DNA of 64,000 nucleotides from Ktedonosporobacter rubrisoli. GTDB taxonomy: Bacteria > Chloroflexota > Ktedonobacteria > Ktedonobacterales > Ktedonobacteraceae. Position 1 is the stretch's first letter; the number at the start of each line of letters is the position of its first letter. The notes beneath the pieces are model-generated. The model saw only the letters and a program-made list of their open reading frames with translations. It made no database searches and was not told the origin of the DNA. The position numbers were made by a program, and so were the translations under genes. Where the stretch lies: assembly GCF_004208415.1 (NCBI RefSeq), contig NZ_CP035758.1:1054001-1118000 (forward strand), given 5' to 3'. Shown here one piece after another: positions 8,702 to 17,217 of the stretch.

Positions 8702-9524
8702 TTTTTTATCCTCCTTGAATCTGGTATCCCAATAATTATCGTTGTTTAGCGTTTACATCTACAAAGTGATGCCTGAGAAAATAGCACCTGTTCGGCATTA
8801 CTTTGCCTGAAAGCTCTCGCTAACACATCTAAAGTTTAGCAGCCCGCTGCCAACAGAGGAACCGCACATCTACCGGATAGTTGAGTAGTAAAAACGCTTA
8901 ACGGCTTCAGGCAAAAAATGCAGGCAGCAGCATTATTACCGGCTCGGCAATACGCCAAAACACCGAGTCATTTAGGGCAAAAATACTGAGCAAGCAACAC
9001 TATTTCTACTGAAAGATGAGCTCATTTAGCGCTCACTGGCTCTACTCCTGTTACCAACTTTTATTCTGCAAAGAAATGATCGGGGTTGAGCCTTGCCAAT
9101 AGAGGGTTTGCGAAGAAAGACTTGCTTCAGAGCTGTTGATTATGGTATATTTTTCTGGCTCCACGAGCAATTTTGCCAAAGGAAATCTCAGTTTATGAAA
9201 AACGTTCTCATCATTTTCTCGACGCTGGCGTAGTCAGCAGGAGTTTATGGCACACCGAAAAGAATGATTGATGAAACCTGTGAGATTTTTTAATCTCTAC
9301 AGGTCTGGTTTTCCTGACACATTTTCCCTGCAGGAATGCCCACCTATCCATCTCTCCTTCTTTTTCTCCACAGAGAGGCTCATTCAACGCACATTCTCCT
9401 GCTTTCTACTCCTTCTTCAGGCTTACTTACAGTTTCGCCAATCTTTGTAAGAGGGTGACCTGCGTCACCTCAAGCAAGTTCATGCAGAAGAAGGCTGCAT
9501 CTGAGAAAATTTCTTTGGAGAACT
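8702..9524. other. 823-bp intergenic region upstream of peptide operon
   Basis: No convincing gene. It separates the reverse peptide genes from the forward hydroxy-acid oxidase and must contain both promoters. The most striking element is the hairpin at 9276-9304. A 60-residue ORF at 9268-9450 lacks a ribosome site and overlaps that hairpin. Confidence 0.5.
9276..9304. repeat. Strong hairpin (12-bp stem) in intergenic DNA
   Basis: ACCTGT plus GAGATT (9276-9287), a TTTT loop, AATCTC (9292-9297), one bulged T, then ACAGGT (9299-9304). It could be a terminator or a processed RNA element about 220 bases upstream of the oxidase start. Confidence 0.5.
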
Positions 9525-10562
9525 ATGGATACACAATACATACAAACCAAACAGTACGAAGAGGCTGCGCGTAGTCTTGTTGACGCTGCAGCCTGGTGTT
9601 ATGCCGAAAGTGGCTGCGGTAATGAGCAAACGCTGCGGGCCAATATTGCGGCATTTGAACACCTCTACATAAGACCTCGCATGCTCGTCCCGATGGACGC
9701 ACCTGACCTGAGTACTACTGTTTTAGGTACGTCTATCAGCCTGCCCGTCATGGCAGCGCCTGTTGGTTTTCAGCAGTTATGGCATCCTGAGGGCGAGCGC
9801 GCTTCAGTCCAGGGGACTGGACAGGCGCAAACCCTCTATGTGGCCAGTTCAAGCGCCACTACCAGCCTGGAAGAGATTGCGGGCAGGGTTTGCAGCCCCT
9901 TGTGGTTTCAACTCTACCTCTTCGAGCCGCGTTCCCTCTCTGCCCAGCTCGTGCAACGAGCGCAGCAAGCCGGCTATCAGGCTATCGTCGTTACGGTTGA
10001 CACGCCATATTATGGACGCAAAGAGCGCTTCTGGCGCAATCAGTATAGCCTGCCCGAGCATATCCGCAAGGCTAACTTCTCTGACGATGTTGATCCAATG
10101 GTCTCTAGTACCTTCGATTGGGGTGTCTTCGACTGGTTGCGCACGCTTACTGATCTTCCCCTTATCGTCAAGGGTATACTTACCGCTGAAGACACCTGCA
10201 AGGCTATCGAGCATGGGGTCGCGGCGATAGTGGTCTCTAATCATGGAGGACGGCAATTAGATGCGGCTCTTCCCAGCATTGTTGCCTTGCCTGAAGTGGT
10301 TGGAGCTGCCAGAGGTGAGGTAGAGGTCTATCTGGACGGCGGTATACGTACCGGCACAGATGTATTCAAAGCCCTGGCTTCAGGTGCGCGCGCCGTCTTT
10401 ATCGGTAGATCTCTGCTGTGGGGCCTGGCCGTCCAGGGCGCAGAGGGCGTAAACCAGATTTTCGCCATCCTGCGTGAAGAGTTGGAATACGCCATGGTGC
10501 TCTCGGGCTGCCCTGACGTCAACTGTATCACAAGCGATCTGCTTAAAGAGTGCAACTGGTAA
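9525..10562 (+). CDS. FMN-dependent alpha-hydroxy-acid oxidase
   Basis: A 345-residue TIM-barrel enzyme of the glycolate oxidase/lactate oxidase/IPP-isomerase-like FMN family. Visible motifs are PVMAAPVGFQQL (FMN loop near residue 72), WFQLYLF (near 126), LIVKGILTAEDT with the FMN-binding lysine, and SNHGGRQLDAALPSI (near 238-252). In the last the His and Arg form the hydroxy-acid site. LDGGIRTGTDVFKALASGARAVFIGR then binds FMN phosphate. It oxidises an L-2-hydroxy acid to a 2-oxo acid, probably with O2 as acceptor. Length is normal. It has an upstream GGAG site. It neighbours the peptide genes but is on the opposite strand, so co-function is only a possibility. Confidence 0.88.
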   Translation: MDTQYIQTKQYEEAARSLVDAAAWCYAESGCGNEQTLRANIAAFEHLYIRPRMLVPMDAPDLSTTVLGTSISLPVMAAPVGFQQLWHPEGERASVQGTGQAQTLYVASSSATTSLEEIAGRVCSPLWFQLYLFEPRSLSAQLVQRAQQAGYQAIVVTVDTPYYGRKERFWRNQYSLPEHIRKANFSDDVDPMVSSTFDWGVFDWLRTLTDLPLIVKGILTAEDTCKAIEHGVAAIVVSNHGGRQLDAALPSIVALPEVVGAARGEVEVYLDGGIRTGTDVFKALASGARAVFIGRSLLWGLAVQGAEGVNQIFAILREELEYAMVLSGCPDVNCITSDLLKECNW

Positions 10563-11007
10563 TAGTGAAGTTTGCGACTATACCTTCCCTTTGGCTAGTG
10601 ATTTCTCCACAAGGAGAGCGGGAGAGTGGCCATGCTGCTCTCCCGATATGTGCAAGCTCTACTCAGATGGTTCCGGGATAATAAGGTTTTATTCTTACGG
10701 GACTTGCATTAGCTATAGCCCTCGCCGCATACTTTCTATGGAAACGTTCGTAACACTGGTTTTGCTACTCATTACGCAGATCGTTTGGGGCTTTTCTGCT
10801 GTAATATCCATGAAGTACTATCGCCACGACGAATCACGATGAGCGAGGCAAAAAGCGCGATAACTACCACGCCTGCAGCCGAGAGAATAGCCATTACTAG
10901 GACCGGTTTCAAGCCGAGATGGGTGGATAAGACGTGGCACAAGATTGAAAGATAGGGCAAGGGTCAGTTTGAAAAGAATAGATTCTGAAGCAGCAATACG
11001 TGCTCAC
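10563..11007. other. 445-bp intergenic region
   Basis: Contains a terminator-like hairpin close to the oxidase stop. Two tiny overlapping membrane-type ORFs lie on opposite strands (10738-10842 forward, 10772-10960 reverse); neither has a ribosome site. Nothing else was recognised. Confidence 0.4.
10619..10645. terminator. Hairpin downstream of hydroxy-acid oxidase
   Basis: Perfect 8-bp inverted repeat CGGGAGAG (10619-10626) with CTCTCCCG (10638-10645), loop 11 nt, 57 bases after the oxidase stop. No U-run follows. Confidence 0.45.
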
Positions 11008-11328
11008 TCACGGATCAGCTAGCTCAGTCTGGCTTGACTGGCGTGGACAGCCAGGTTTTAGCACAATAGCGTGCTGCTCAATGCGCTCGATGTCTTCCCA
11101 GGAGACCACATAAGGCTTATTGCTGAGCAGCTTTCTTGAGACAAAGGGATTGAGCAGATGCAGCCGATAGAACCAGCCCCGACCGCCAAAGAACAGGGCC
11201 GTAATGCGATACTCGGGGCCATCAGAAAGCTGGATATCAGCCACATGGCCCAGCGTTTTCCCCTCAGCTGTTACAAGCTTCTTGCTGAGGATATCCCCCA
11301 TGAAGACAGCGGCCTCTTGCTTATGCAT
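11008..11328 (-). CDS. PRC-barrel domain protein
   Basis: A 106-residue small protein. GDILSKKLVTAEGKTLGHVADIQLSDGPEYRITALFFG is a PRC-barrel opening (the strand-turn G.x.GxVxDx pattern), followed by YVVSWEDIERIEQHAIVL. PRC-barrels bind RNA, the photosynthetic reaction centre or other proteins. Its ATG shares one base with the stop of the upstream gene (TGATG), so translation is coupled. It is last in an operon with a lipoprotein, an Nramp-like transporter and a second PRC-like protein, so a regulatory or metal-sensing role for that transporter is plausible but unproven. Confidence 0.65.
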   Translation of the reverse strand: MHKQEAAVFMGDILSKKLVTAEGKTLGHVADIQLSDGPEYRITALFFGGRGWFYRLHLLNPFVSRKLLSNKPYVVSWEDIERIEQHAIVLKPGCPRQSSQTELADP

Positions 11329-11699
11329 CAGTGCGAACTCCCCGGTATCCAGCGTAAAATATGCTTAGCTATCCAGGCGTCTGATTTTCCCACTTCATAA
11401 TTGCTGGCTGGCTGACGCAAGCGCAATGTTGCGCCAAACTGCTCAACCTCGCTTAAAGGGATACAGTGATCAAAACGGTCATGCAGGAGCGCACGTAGCA
11501 GGTTGCGCAAGGGGGTGGCGATGCGTCCGGCCAGCGCCTGTGGTCCCACCACAACATGCGTAACGTGCAGCGTGCCACCCTCGCTCCACTGCGCCAGCAC
11601 ATCAGAGACGCGCCCGATCTCGATGCCGTCCTGTGTCTCCAGTTGCGAATCAATGAGATCACGCAACGAGAGAGCCGGCACATTGCTTTCCGTCACCAT
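11328..11699 (-). CDS. PRC-barrel-like protein
   Basis: A 123-residue protein. ALSLRDLIDSQLETQDGIEIGRVSDVLAQWSEGGTLHVTHVVVGPQAL resembles a PRC-barrel (GxxxGRVSDV turn), and the C-terminal half has a further basic, helix-rich region. The ATG at 11699 was chosen over an upstream GTG at 11717 because GGAGGAGG sits 7-8 bases before it. The gene begins 4 bases after the Nramp stop and overlaps the next PRC gene by one base. Family assignment is weaker than for its partner. Confidence 0.6.
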   Translation of the reverse strand: MVTESNVPALSLRDLIDSQLETQDGIEIGRVSDVLAQWSEGGTLHVTHVVVGPQALAGRIATPLRNLLRALLHDRFDHCIPLSEVEQFGATLRLRQPASNYEVGKSDAWIAKHILRWIPGSSH

Positions 11700-11703
11700 G
11701 GCT

Positions 11704-12927
11704 TTAACCTCCTCCACCTAGCAACTCAAGCGGCAACGAAACTAGCGCTACCACAAAAGCTATAAGCAAAATAGCGATAATCGCCCAATTCAAAAAGCTG
11801 CGGTTTACTTTGTCGCCAAGATACTGTGGATCGTTCATAAGAACAAGAAAGGGAAAGAGCGAAATTGGCAGTAGTAAGGCAATCACCGTCGAAGCCAGCA
11901 GGGCCAGGCTTTGCGGATCGTTGCCCAGCAGGCCAATCACCACAGCCACAATCAGCATAAGGATAATGACCAGGTTGAAGCGCGCGGCTTTGGCCGGCGG
12001 CTTGTTCTCGCCCCACTCCCAGCCAAAGCCTTGGGCGATAAAATAGGAATAGGCCAGGACCACTTCTAGCGCGGCTCCCAGGCAGGTTGCAAAGAGAATT
12101 ACGGCAAAGATAATCCCACCAATTGGTCCAAACGCCCGCGCCAGAGGCAAACCAACTTCGCCCAGCGTACTGGCGTTGAGATTGAGCGGTTGGAGTACGA
12201 TTGCCGACATGATGACAAGTCCGATCGAACTAAGGCTGCCAAAGCCCATACCCAGAATTGCCGTGACGCGATTGAGCAACAGCGAGCTACCTGACCAGCC
12301 CTCCTCTAGAGCGCCCGATGAGTAGAAGTAGAGCATATAGGGACTGATCGTCGCTCCCAGGATCGCCGCTACCAGGTAGAGATAACTCGACAATTGGCCT
12401 GGTTTGATCTCCGGCTTCCAGAGCGTGGGCAAGAGATGAAACGATGGCCCGCCCAGGGCTACAACGCCGATCACAAAAGCCAGAGCGAGCAGTCCCAGTA
12501 AGGCAGGCGCATTCTCGATCAGGTTGAAGGGGGCGCGCCAGGCCATGACAAACACGAGCAAGGCCGCGACAGGAAAGAGCACATGCCAGGAAATACCTGT
12601 AAGCAGAGAGAGCGCGATAGCGATCCCACCCAGTTCCGCAGCAAGCAATAGGCTTTCCGCAATGGTCTCGCTGATCAATGGCAGGAGAAAAAACCTGAAG
12701 CCAAAATTCTCGCGAATGGCGTCGGCGTAGGTTTTCTTGGAAACCGCAGAAAAGCGGCCCACCATTTCCGTAAGCAGCACGATAGCTAGCGTGGCAATGA
12801 TGATGGCCCAGATCAGACCAAGGCCAAACTTGGCCCCGGCCTCGCCCGAGGTTGCAACAGTACCAGCATCGAGAAAACCGCCTGTAGCCGTGACAATACC
12901 CAATGCTAGCGAGTACCATTTTTTCAT
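11704..12927 (-). CDS. Divergent Nramp-family metal-ion transporter
   Basis: A 407-residue protein with about 11 membrane segments and the Nramp topology. The TM1 metal motif, usually D-P-G-N, reads LDAGTVAT here, so D and G are kept while P and N are lost. The TM6 motif, usually A-x-MPH, reads TISPYMLYFYSS, so the metal-ligand Met is replaced by Ser. Such changes occur in Nramp-related magnesium-type carriers, so a non-Mn/Fe substrate is possible. The ATG at 12927 was chosen because AGGAGG lies about 10 bases upstream. It overlaps the stop of the upstream lipoprotein gene (ATGA), which implies translational coupling. Confidence 0.78.
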   Translation of the reverse strand: MKKWYSLALGIVTATGGFLDAGTVATSGEAGAKFGLGLIWAIIIATLAIVLLTEMVGRFSAVSKKTYADAIRENFGFRFFLLPLISETIAESLLLAAELGGIAIALSLLTGISWHVLFPVAALLVFVMAWRAPFNLIENAPALLGLLALAFVIGVVALGGPSFHLLPTLWKPEIKPGQLSSYLYLVAAILGATISPYMLYFYSSGALEEGWSGSSLLLNRVTAILGMGFGSLSSIGLVIMSAIVLQPLNLNASTLGEVGLPLARAFGPIGGIIFAVILFATCLGAALEVVLAYSYFIAQGFGWEWGENKPPAKAARFNLVIILMLIVAVVIGLLGNDPQSLALLASTVIALLLPISLFPFLVLMNDPQYLGDKVNRSFLNWAIIAILLIAFVVALVSLPLELLGGGG

Positions 12928-13352
12928 TGCTCTGCCGCCTCCTGAAATGCTTTGCCGGCGCGCTGTAAAATTGCGACCTGCGTATGCCAATCACAGGAAT
13001 TCGTCAGGCATGGGCGCTCGACTACCTGCTTTGCCGGTTGGAAAAGCGCAAGCAAACGCCTTACTTTCTGTTTATCGGGGGCACCATCCTGAGTGGGCAA
13101 CTGCTGCTCAACGCCTTCTAGCTGGCTGCGATAATTTACAAAGCTCGCGCGCGCATAGGCTGGCGTCAATTTTCCTTCTTGGACATAGCTGATAGTAGTG
13201 TTGGCCGCGATAAAGACATCTCCAACGCTATCTGCCAGGTTAGCAAAACCAGATTGAGAGAACTGGCATCCACTCGTAATACAAAGGATTCCTGCTAAGA
13301 GCAACAAGAGAGTGAAGACCTGTCTATGCTTCACAGCTTTTTCCTGACTCAC
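12924..13352 (-). CDS. Predicted lipoprotein of unknown function
   Basis: A 142-residue protein. A basic N-terminus (KAVKHRQ), a hydrophobic stretch and the lipobox ITSGC near residues 25-29 predict a type II signal peptide and lipid anchoring. The mature part is mostly helical and soluble, with one Cys pair (PCLTNSCDW). It is first gene of the Nramp-PRC operon and its stop overlaps the Nramp start, so a role beside that transporter (metal capture or assembly) is an inference. No known family was recognised. Confidence 0.65.
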   Translation of the reverse strand: MSQEKAVKHRQVFTLLLLLAGILCITSGCQFSQSGFANLADSVGDVFIAANTTISYVQEGKLTPAYARASFVNYRSQLEGVEQQLPTQDGAPDKQKVRRLLALFQPAKQVVERPCLTNSCDWHTQVAILQRAGKAFQEAAEQ

Positions 13353-13693
13353 TAGAGGCCTTCTTAGATACAGAAAGACCTGACAAGCATACCTGTACTT
13401 TTCTCACGGCAGTCCGATGACAAAAGTTTCTGGATTGTGCTATCAGCTGCCTATCCTGCCCATTTGAATACAGTTAACACCGTATGCTTGCCCCTCTTCA
13501 GTGCCTGCTTCCATAGAGGGATTTAGCTATAATATGCTATGATAGCATTGAGGGAATGAGATAAGGTAGCAGGGGTATATGCAACTTTATCTCTCCAAAT
13601 AGAACAATGCTCCGGCAAGACTACAGTAGATGTCCTGCTTGTCTGCCCGCTCTTTATTGCTTATTTTTTTAGGATGAGAACAGGAAATCTCGC
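13353..13693. other. 341-bp divergent intergenic region
   Basis: Promoter region for the lipoprotein-Nramp operon (reverse) and the MFS gene (forward). It holds the 15-bp palindrome at 13534-13548 just after a TATAAT-like sequence. No ORF was recognised. Confidence 0.5.
13534..13548. promoter_or_regulatory. 15-bp palindrome upstream of MFS gene
   Basis: ATGCTATGATAGCAT is a perfect palindrome around a central G, 146 bases upstream of the MFS start and next to TATAAT (13529-13534). Thirteen of its bases recur at 25873-25885, upstream of the MarR-PDZ gene. Confidence 0.45.
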
Positions 13694-15019
13694 ATGCAGA
13701 AGGAAAATTTGGCAGGGCCCATTGATGACATGTTTATCCCGGCCGGGCGACGCCTGTGGCGAAATGGGAGCTTTAATATTTTCTGGGCCGGTCAAACGCT
13801 TTCGGTGGTTGGGGATGCTTTTATAACGATTGCCCTGCCCTTGCTGGTCCTGGAGGCGACGGGCTCGGTTGCCCAGATGGGCATAGTTACTGGCATCTTT
13901 GGCATTGGACAGGTTATTACTGGCTTCTTCGCCGGCCCGCTTGTGGACAGGCTGGATCGGCGTAAGCTAATGATATTTTGCGATACACTGCGTATGTTGC
14001 TCTACCTGGCCATTCCCCTCTGGTGGCATTTCGTTGGGCCACAGCTCTGGCTGATCTATGTCATTACGGCCCTGGGCGCTTGCCTGGGGATGATCTTTCA
14101 GGTGGCCTATATTACTGCCGTGGCTAATCTTGTGGACAGGGATCAGTTGACGGAGGCCAATGGACGCTTACAGGCTACGCAGGCCATTGCTTTTGTCACC
14201 GGACCAATTATTGCCGGCCTGATCTCGGGACGCTTCGGTCCCACTACGGCGATTAGCATTGACGCGCTCTCCTTTGGCATCTCTGCCCTCTCGCTCTATT
14301 TTATCCATCTGCGCCCTGCAGAGCTAGCGGCCTTGCCGGCAAGCGAGCCTGGCGGGCGAAGCCAGAACTTTAAGCAAGAGTTCCTGGCGGGCATTAGTTT
14401 TCTCTGGCGGCAACCGACCTTGCGTGCTATCGCTATCTTGCTCGCGCTCCTTACCATCCTGACTTCAGGAACTATTGACCTGTTTATGTTTCACCTGAAG
14501 CATGATCTGGGCCAGTCCGACGATATCGTAGGCTACGTTTTTGGCGCTGCTAGCGTGGGAGCGATATTTTCTGGCTTGCTAGCCTCGTCCATACGCAGGC
14601 GCTTTGGCTTTGGGGTAAGCTGGTTGGGCGGCTTTTTAGTAATGAGTATAGCCCTTACGCTCTTTAGCGTTTCTAATAATCTCTGGCTTATCGCACTTTT
14701 TGCGACATGCTATTCGTTGGGCGGCTCAATGGCTAGCGTCGTCTCAGTCTCTTTGCGCCAGGAGATTACCCCCGATCACTTGCTGGGGCGCGTCACCTCG
14801 GCCTTCTGGACGATCAGCTTGGCCCCGGGTCCGCTTGGCGCCGCCATCTTCACGGCTCTTGCCAGCTATATCGGGGTCAGCTCCGTTACGCTATTGACCG
14901 GTGGTCTTTGTCTGCTGGTGGTCTCTTCGGGCTTCTTCCTCCCTGTGCGCCAACGTCACCCTGAACGCGCAGCCTCGGTTTTTAGCACTCCGCAAGAAAA
15001 GCAGACAATATCGCCTTAA
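13694..15019 (+). CDS. MFS exporter (MFS_3 / EntS-like)
   Basis: A 441-residue protein with about 12 membrane segments. It opens with NFGSFNIFWAGQTLS-like sequence (LWRNGSFNIFWAGQTLSVVGDAF), the recognisable start of the MFS_3 group that exports macrolides, enterobactin and other hydrophobic compounds. A motif-A stretch (FFAGPLVDRLDRRKLMIFCD) follows TM2, and a long central loop spans about residues 215-235. The ATG start lies after a weak GGAAATC site. It is a single gene. Efflux is likely and the substrate unknown. Confidence 0.82.
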   Translation: MQKENLAGPIDDMFIPAGRRLWRNGSFNIFWAGQTLSVVGDAFITIALPLLVLEATGSVAQMGIVTGIFGIGQVITGFFAGPLVDRLDRRKLMIFCDTLRMLLYLAIPLWWHFVGPQLWLIYVITALGACLGMIFQVAYITAVANLVDRDQLTEANGRLQATQAIAFVTGPIIAGLISGRFGPTTAISIDALSFGISALSLYFIHLRPAELAALPASEPGGRSQNFKQEFLAGISFLWRQPTLRAIAILLALLTILTSGTIDLFMFHLKHDLGQSDDIVGYVFGAASVGAIFSGLLASSIRRRFGFGVSWLGGFLVMSIALTLFSVSNNLWLIALFATCYSLGGSMASVVSVSLRQEITPDHLLGRVTSAFWTISLAPGPLGAAIFTALASYIGVSSVTLLTGGLCLLVVSSGFFLPVRQRHPERAASVFSTPQEKQTISP

Positions 15020-15157
15020 AAACCAAACATTATATTCATAAATATCAAATTATAGCCATAGGGACTATTTGCTTGTCTTAGCGCGCCTTCATAGATAATA
15101 ATAGAATCAGTTCTATTTTCGTTTTGGAGATGTCGAAGCTGTAAAAGCTAAGAAGAA

Positions 15158-16111
15158 ATGAGGGTGCGCATGGCAACCATTAATTTTTTCTGCCCATTTC
15201 CTCCTCAGCGGGGCACGGGAACTGCTCCGAGCCACCTTGAACTTTCCGAGCTTTCAATTGTCGTGCCTGTGAAAAACAATCAGCGTGGCATTGATCGCTT
15301 GCTGGAGAGCTGTCTGCAGATATTTTCTCCTGAGCATTGTCCACGCGAGATTCTTGTCGTCGATAACGGATCTCAACCACCGTTAGAACTGCCCGCACAA
15401 CTGCCCTGGCCCCTTCCTGTGCATATTCTGGTCTGCCCACGATCTGGGGCAGCGGCCGCGCGCAATATGGGCGCGCGCAAGGCAAGTGGCAACTGGCTGC
15501 TCCTCATGGATAGCGATTGCATCCCAACGGCAACATTGATAGGGGGTTATCAAGAAGCCATGGATGGCTCGATTGGCTATGCCGGAGCGGCGCAAGTAGC
15601 CTCAAGCGATGTATATTCCGCCTACTATGAGGCTCAGCACATTCTCTCGCCACCGGCGCTTGTCCATGAAGGAAGCGCACGGCCAGCTTTTATGGTCACG
15701 GCCAATGCGCTTATCTGGCGCGCGGCCCTGGCTCAGGTTGGCGGCCTTGACGAACGTTTCAAGAGTGCGGGCTGCGAGGATATCGATCTAGGGTTGCGCT
15801 TATGGAGCGTGGGGCCTCTGGCTTACGCCCCCAAAGCGCGCGTACAGCATGCCTTTGAAGCCGATCTTGGCTCTTTCGTGCGCCGCTTTATACGCTATGG
15901 ACACGGTAGCCGGCTTATGAGTGCCCTCTATCACGAGGATCTTTCTCCGCGCCTGGTTGTGCCGCAACCAGCTTCGCCGGCCAATCGCGCGCTGGCCCTC
16001 GTGCAGTTGCTCGCGCTCTGGTGGGGCTACCTGACTATCAAACCTGAGGAGAACTGGTCGCAGCCACGCCTCATGACATCCTGGCAAGATGAACGGCCCA
16101 GCACTGTCTAG
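15158..16111 (+). CDS. Family 2 glycosyltransferase
   Basis: A 317-residue GT-A fold enzyme. LSIVVPVKNNQRGIDRLLESCL (residues 32-53) is the nucleotide-binding start. ILVVDNGS follows, then the DXD-like metal site LLMDSDCIP near residues 115-123, and the acceptor/catalytic region GGLDERFKSAGCEDIDLGLRLW near 195-216 with the ED pair. It resembles the MftF-like subset of GT2 enzymes. It would move a sugar from an NDP-sugar to an unknown acceptor. The start could also be the ATG at 15170. No sugar-pathway genes are adjacent. Confidence 0.82.
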   Translation: MRVRMATINFFCPFPPQRGTGTAPSHLELSELSIVVPVKNNQRGIDRLLESCLQIFSPEHCPREILVVDNGSQPPLELPAQLPWPLPVHILVCPRSGAAAARNMGARKASGNWLLLMDSDCIPTATLIGGYQEAMDGSIGYAGAAQVASSDVYSAYYEAQHILSPPALVHEGSARPAFMVTANALIWRAALAQVGGLDERFKSAGCEDIDLGLRLWSVGPLAYAPKARVQHAFEADLGSFVRRFIRYGHGSRLMSALYHEDLSPRLVVPQPASPANRALALVQLLALWWGYLTIKPEENWSQPRLMTSWQDERPSTV

Positions 16112-16128
16112 GTTTGCACGAGTGCTGG
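16098..16128. terminator. Hairpin at the end of the GT2 gene
   Basis: CCAGCACT (16098-16105) pairs perfectly with AGTGCTGG (16121-16128) and straddles the GT2 stop codon, between convergent genes. No U-tract. Confidence 0.45.
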
Positions 16129-16163
16129 TCCCTGCACTATGCTAAGCCTGTTCTCTTCTACCC

Positions 16164-16553
16164 TTATTGCACGATGACGGTCAGTTGCATATTTGGATGA
16201 ATCGTGCAATAGAGCTGGAATGTGCCAGCCGTAGTAAAGGGGCCAATGTTCCCCTGACTATTCCCGTTGATCTGCACATCGTTGACCTCCGGCGCTCCTG
16301 GCTCTTTTAGCTTTTTGGGGGCACCATTGTCCCAACTCCCATTAGCGATGATATGCGGAACTGCCGTGTCAGCGCTAAGGATGATACGCTGACCCTTATG
16401 AATAGTGATGGACGGCTGCACAAAGCTGGTGCTATCCATATGGACAATAGGGCTAGAAGCCTCTGTGGAAGTGGCAGGAGAAATGGCTCCTCCACAGGCG
16501 GCGAATGTAAGCAGGCTGCAGATCAGTAGTAACGCGAGCCATAGTTTGTGCAT
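16164..16553 (-). CDS. Cupredoxin-like lipoprotein
   Basis: A 129-residue protein. The lipobox FAACGG ends a clear signal peptide. The mature domain is plastocyanin-like: one possible copper His in AVPHIIANG and the C-terminal ligand cluster YCTIHPNM (Cys, His, Met), the type-1 copper signature. It would be a membrane-anchored extracytoplasmic electron carrier or copper binder. The ATG at 16553 was preferred because AAAGGAAC lies about 9 bases upstream; an in-frame ATG at 16580 would add nine residues. It is 55 bases downstream of a membrane-protein gene, so probably co-transcribed with it. Confidence 0.8.
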   Translation of the reverse strand: MHKLWLALLLICSLLTFAACGGAISPATSTEASSPIVHMDSTSFVQPSITIHKGQRIILSADTAVPHIIANGSWDNGAPKKLKEPGAPEVNDVQINGNSQGNIGPFTTAGTFQLYCTIHPNMQLTVIVQ

Positions 16554-16608
16554 CTTATTGTTCCTTTTCTTTTGTCTCATTAGGAGCGCTCGCTGCGCTC
16601 CCTACGCT

Positions 16609-17058
16609 CTACAGTCCGACTTCAGTTCGCTGCGCCCGTATGAGTTGCTGCACGCGCGAGCGCAAGAAGAAAGCGAGCACAAAAATGAACAGGGCAAAGA
16701 CTGGATGAAAGGCACTGGCCAGCGGCGCCCGAAAGTCTCTAGAAGCATGTATCAAGGCAGCCTGGCTAAACACCAGGCCAAACAGGACGGCGCCTAACCA
16801 GTTCAAAGGCCGTGGTAGGCGCGCCCCAAACCCAATGAGTAGCAAGAGGAAAGTTACGAGGTCCAATAACCACGAATGGTAGCCATGCCAGACCAGGTAT
16901 TCGCCGGACGCAAAGATCCCTGCGCCAGCAAGAAACACCTGAACTACGATATCTGCGATGAGAAACAAGATCAGGCCGGCGTAGACGCGCCACCACCCGA
17001 GCTGCCTTGTAGTGGGATAAAGCCGTGGCTTTTCTGCTATAGCGGAATGATTTTCCAT
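16609..17058 (-). CDS. Four-helix membrane protein (DUF6220-like)
   Basis: A 149-residue protein with four hydrophobic helices (starting near residues 22, 60, 85 and 115) and a GYHSW motif before helix 2. The layout and WHGYHSWLLDLVTFLLLLIGF resemble the DUF6220 family. ATG at 17058. It precedes the cupredoxin gene on the same strand, so the two may be one transcript with a role in copper or redox handling at the membrane; that link is inferred only from position. Confidence 0.65.
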   Translation of the reverse strand: MENHSAIAEKPRLYPTTRQLGWWRVYAGLILFLIADIVVQVFLAGAGIFASGEYLVWHGYHSWLLDLVTFLLLLIGFGARLPRPLNWLGAVLFGLVFSQAALIHASRDFRAPLASAFHPVFALFIFVLAFFLRSRVQQLIRAQRTEVGL

Positions 17059-17217
17059 ATTTTTTGTCGAGCTCCTTGTAGTTCTTCAAAATTACGACAT
17101 AATGTCATGACTACCTGTCGTACTGACGATAGACAGAAGATTTGCTAAGTTTTCTTCAAGACCGAAAATGGCCGATTTATCTATGATGCTTGCAAAGCAA
17201 ACGCTTATACCCCTGGC

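Noticed and set aside
9268..9450. A 60-residue forward frame in the 823-base gap
   Set aside because: It overlaps a strong hairpin, has no ribosome site and no family resemblance.
9525..10562. Hydroxy-acid oxidase as a tailoring enzyme of the neighbouring leader peptides
   Set aside because: It is on the opposite strand, 820 bases away, has its own hairpin downstream and its motifs are those of ordinary 2-hydroxy-acid oxidases. Adjacency alone is not support.
10738..10960. Two tiny overlapping membrane-type frames on opposite strands (10738-10842 forward; 10772-10960 reverse)
   Set aside because: Both contain a hydrophobic stretch but neither has a ribosome site, and they cannot both be real. 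The evidence does not favour one.
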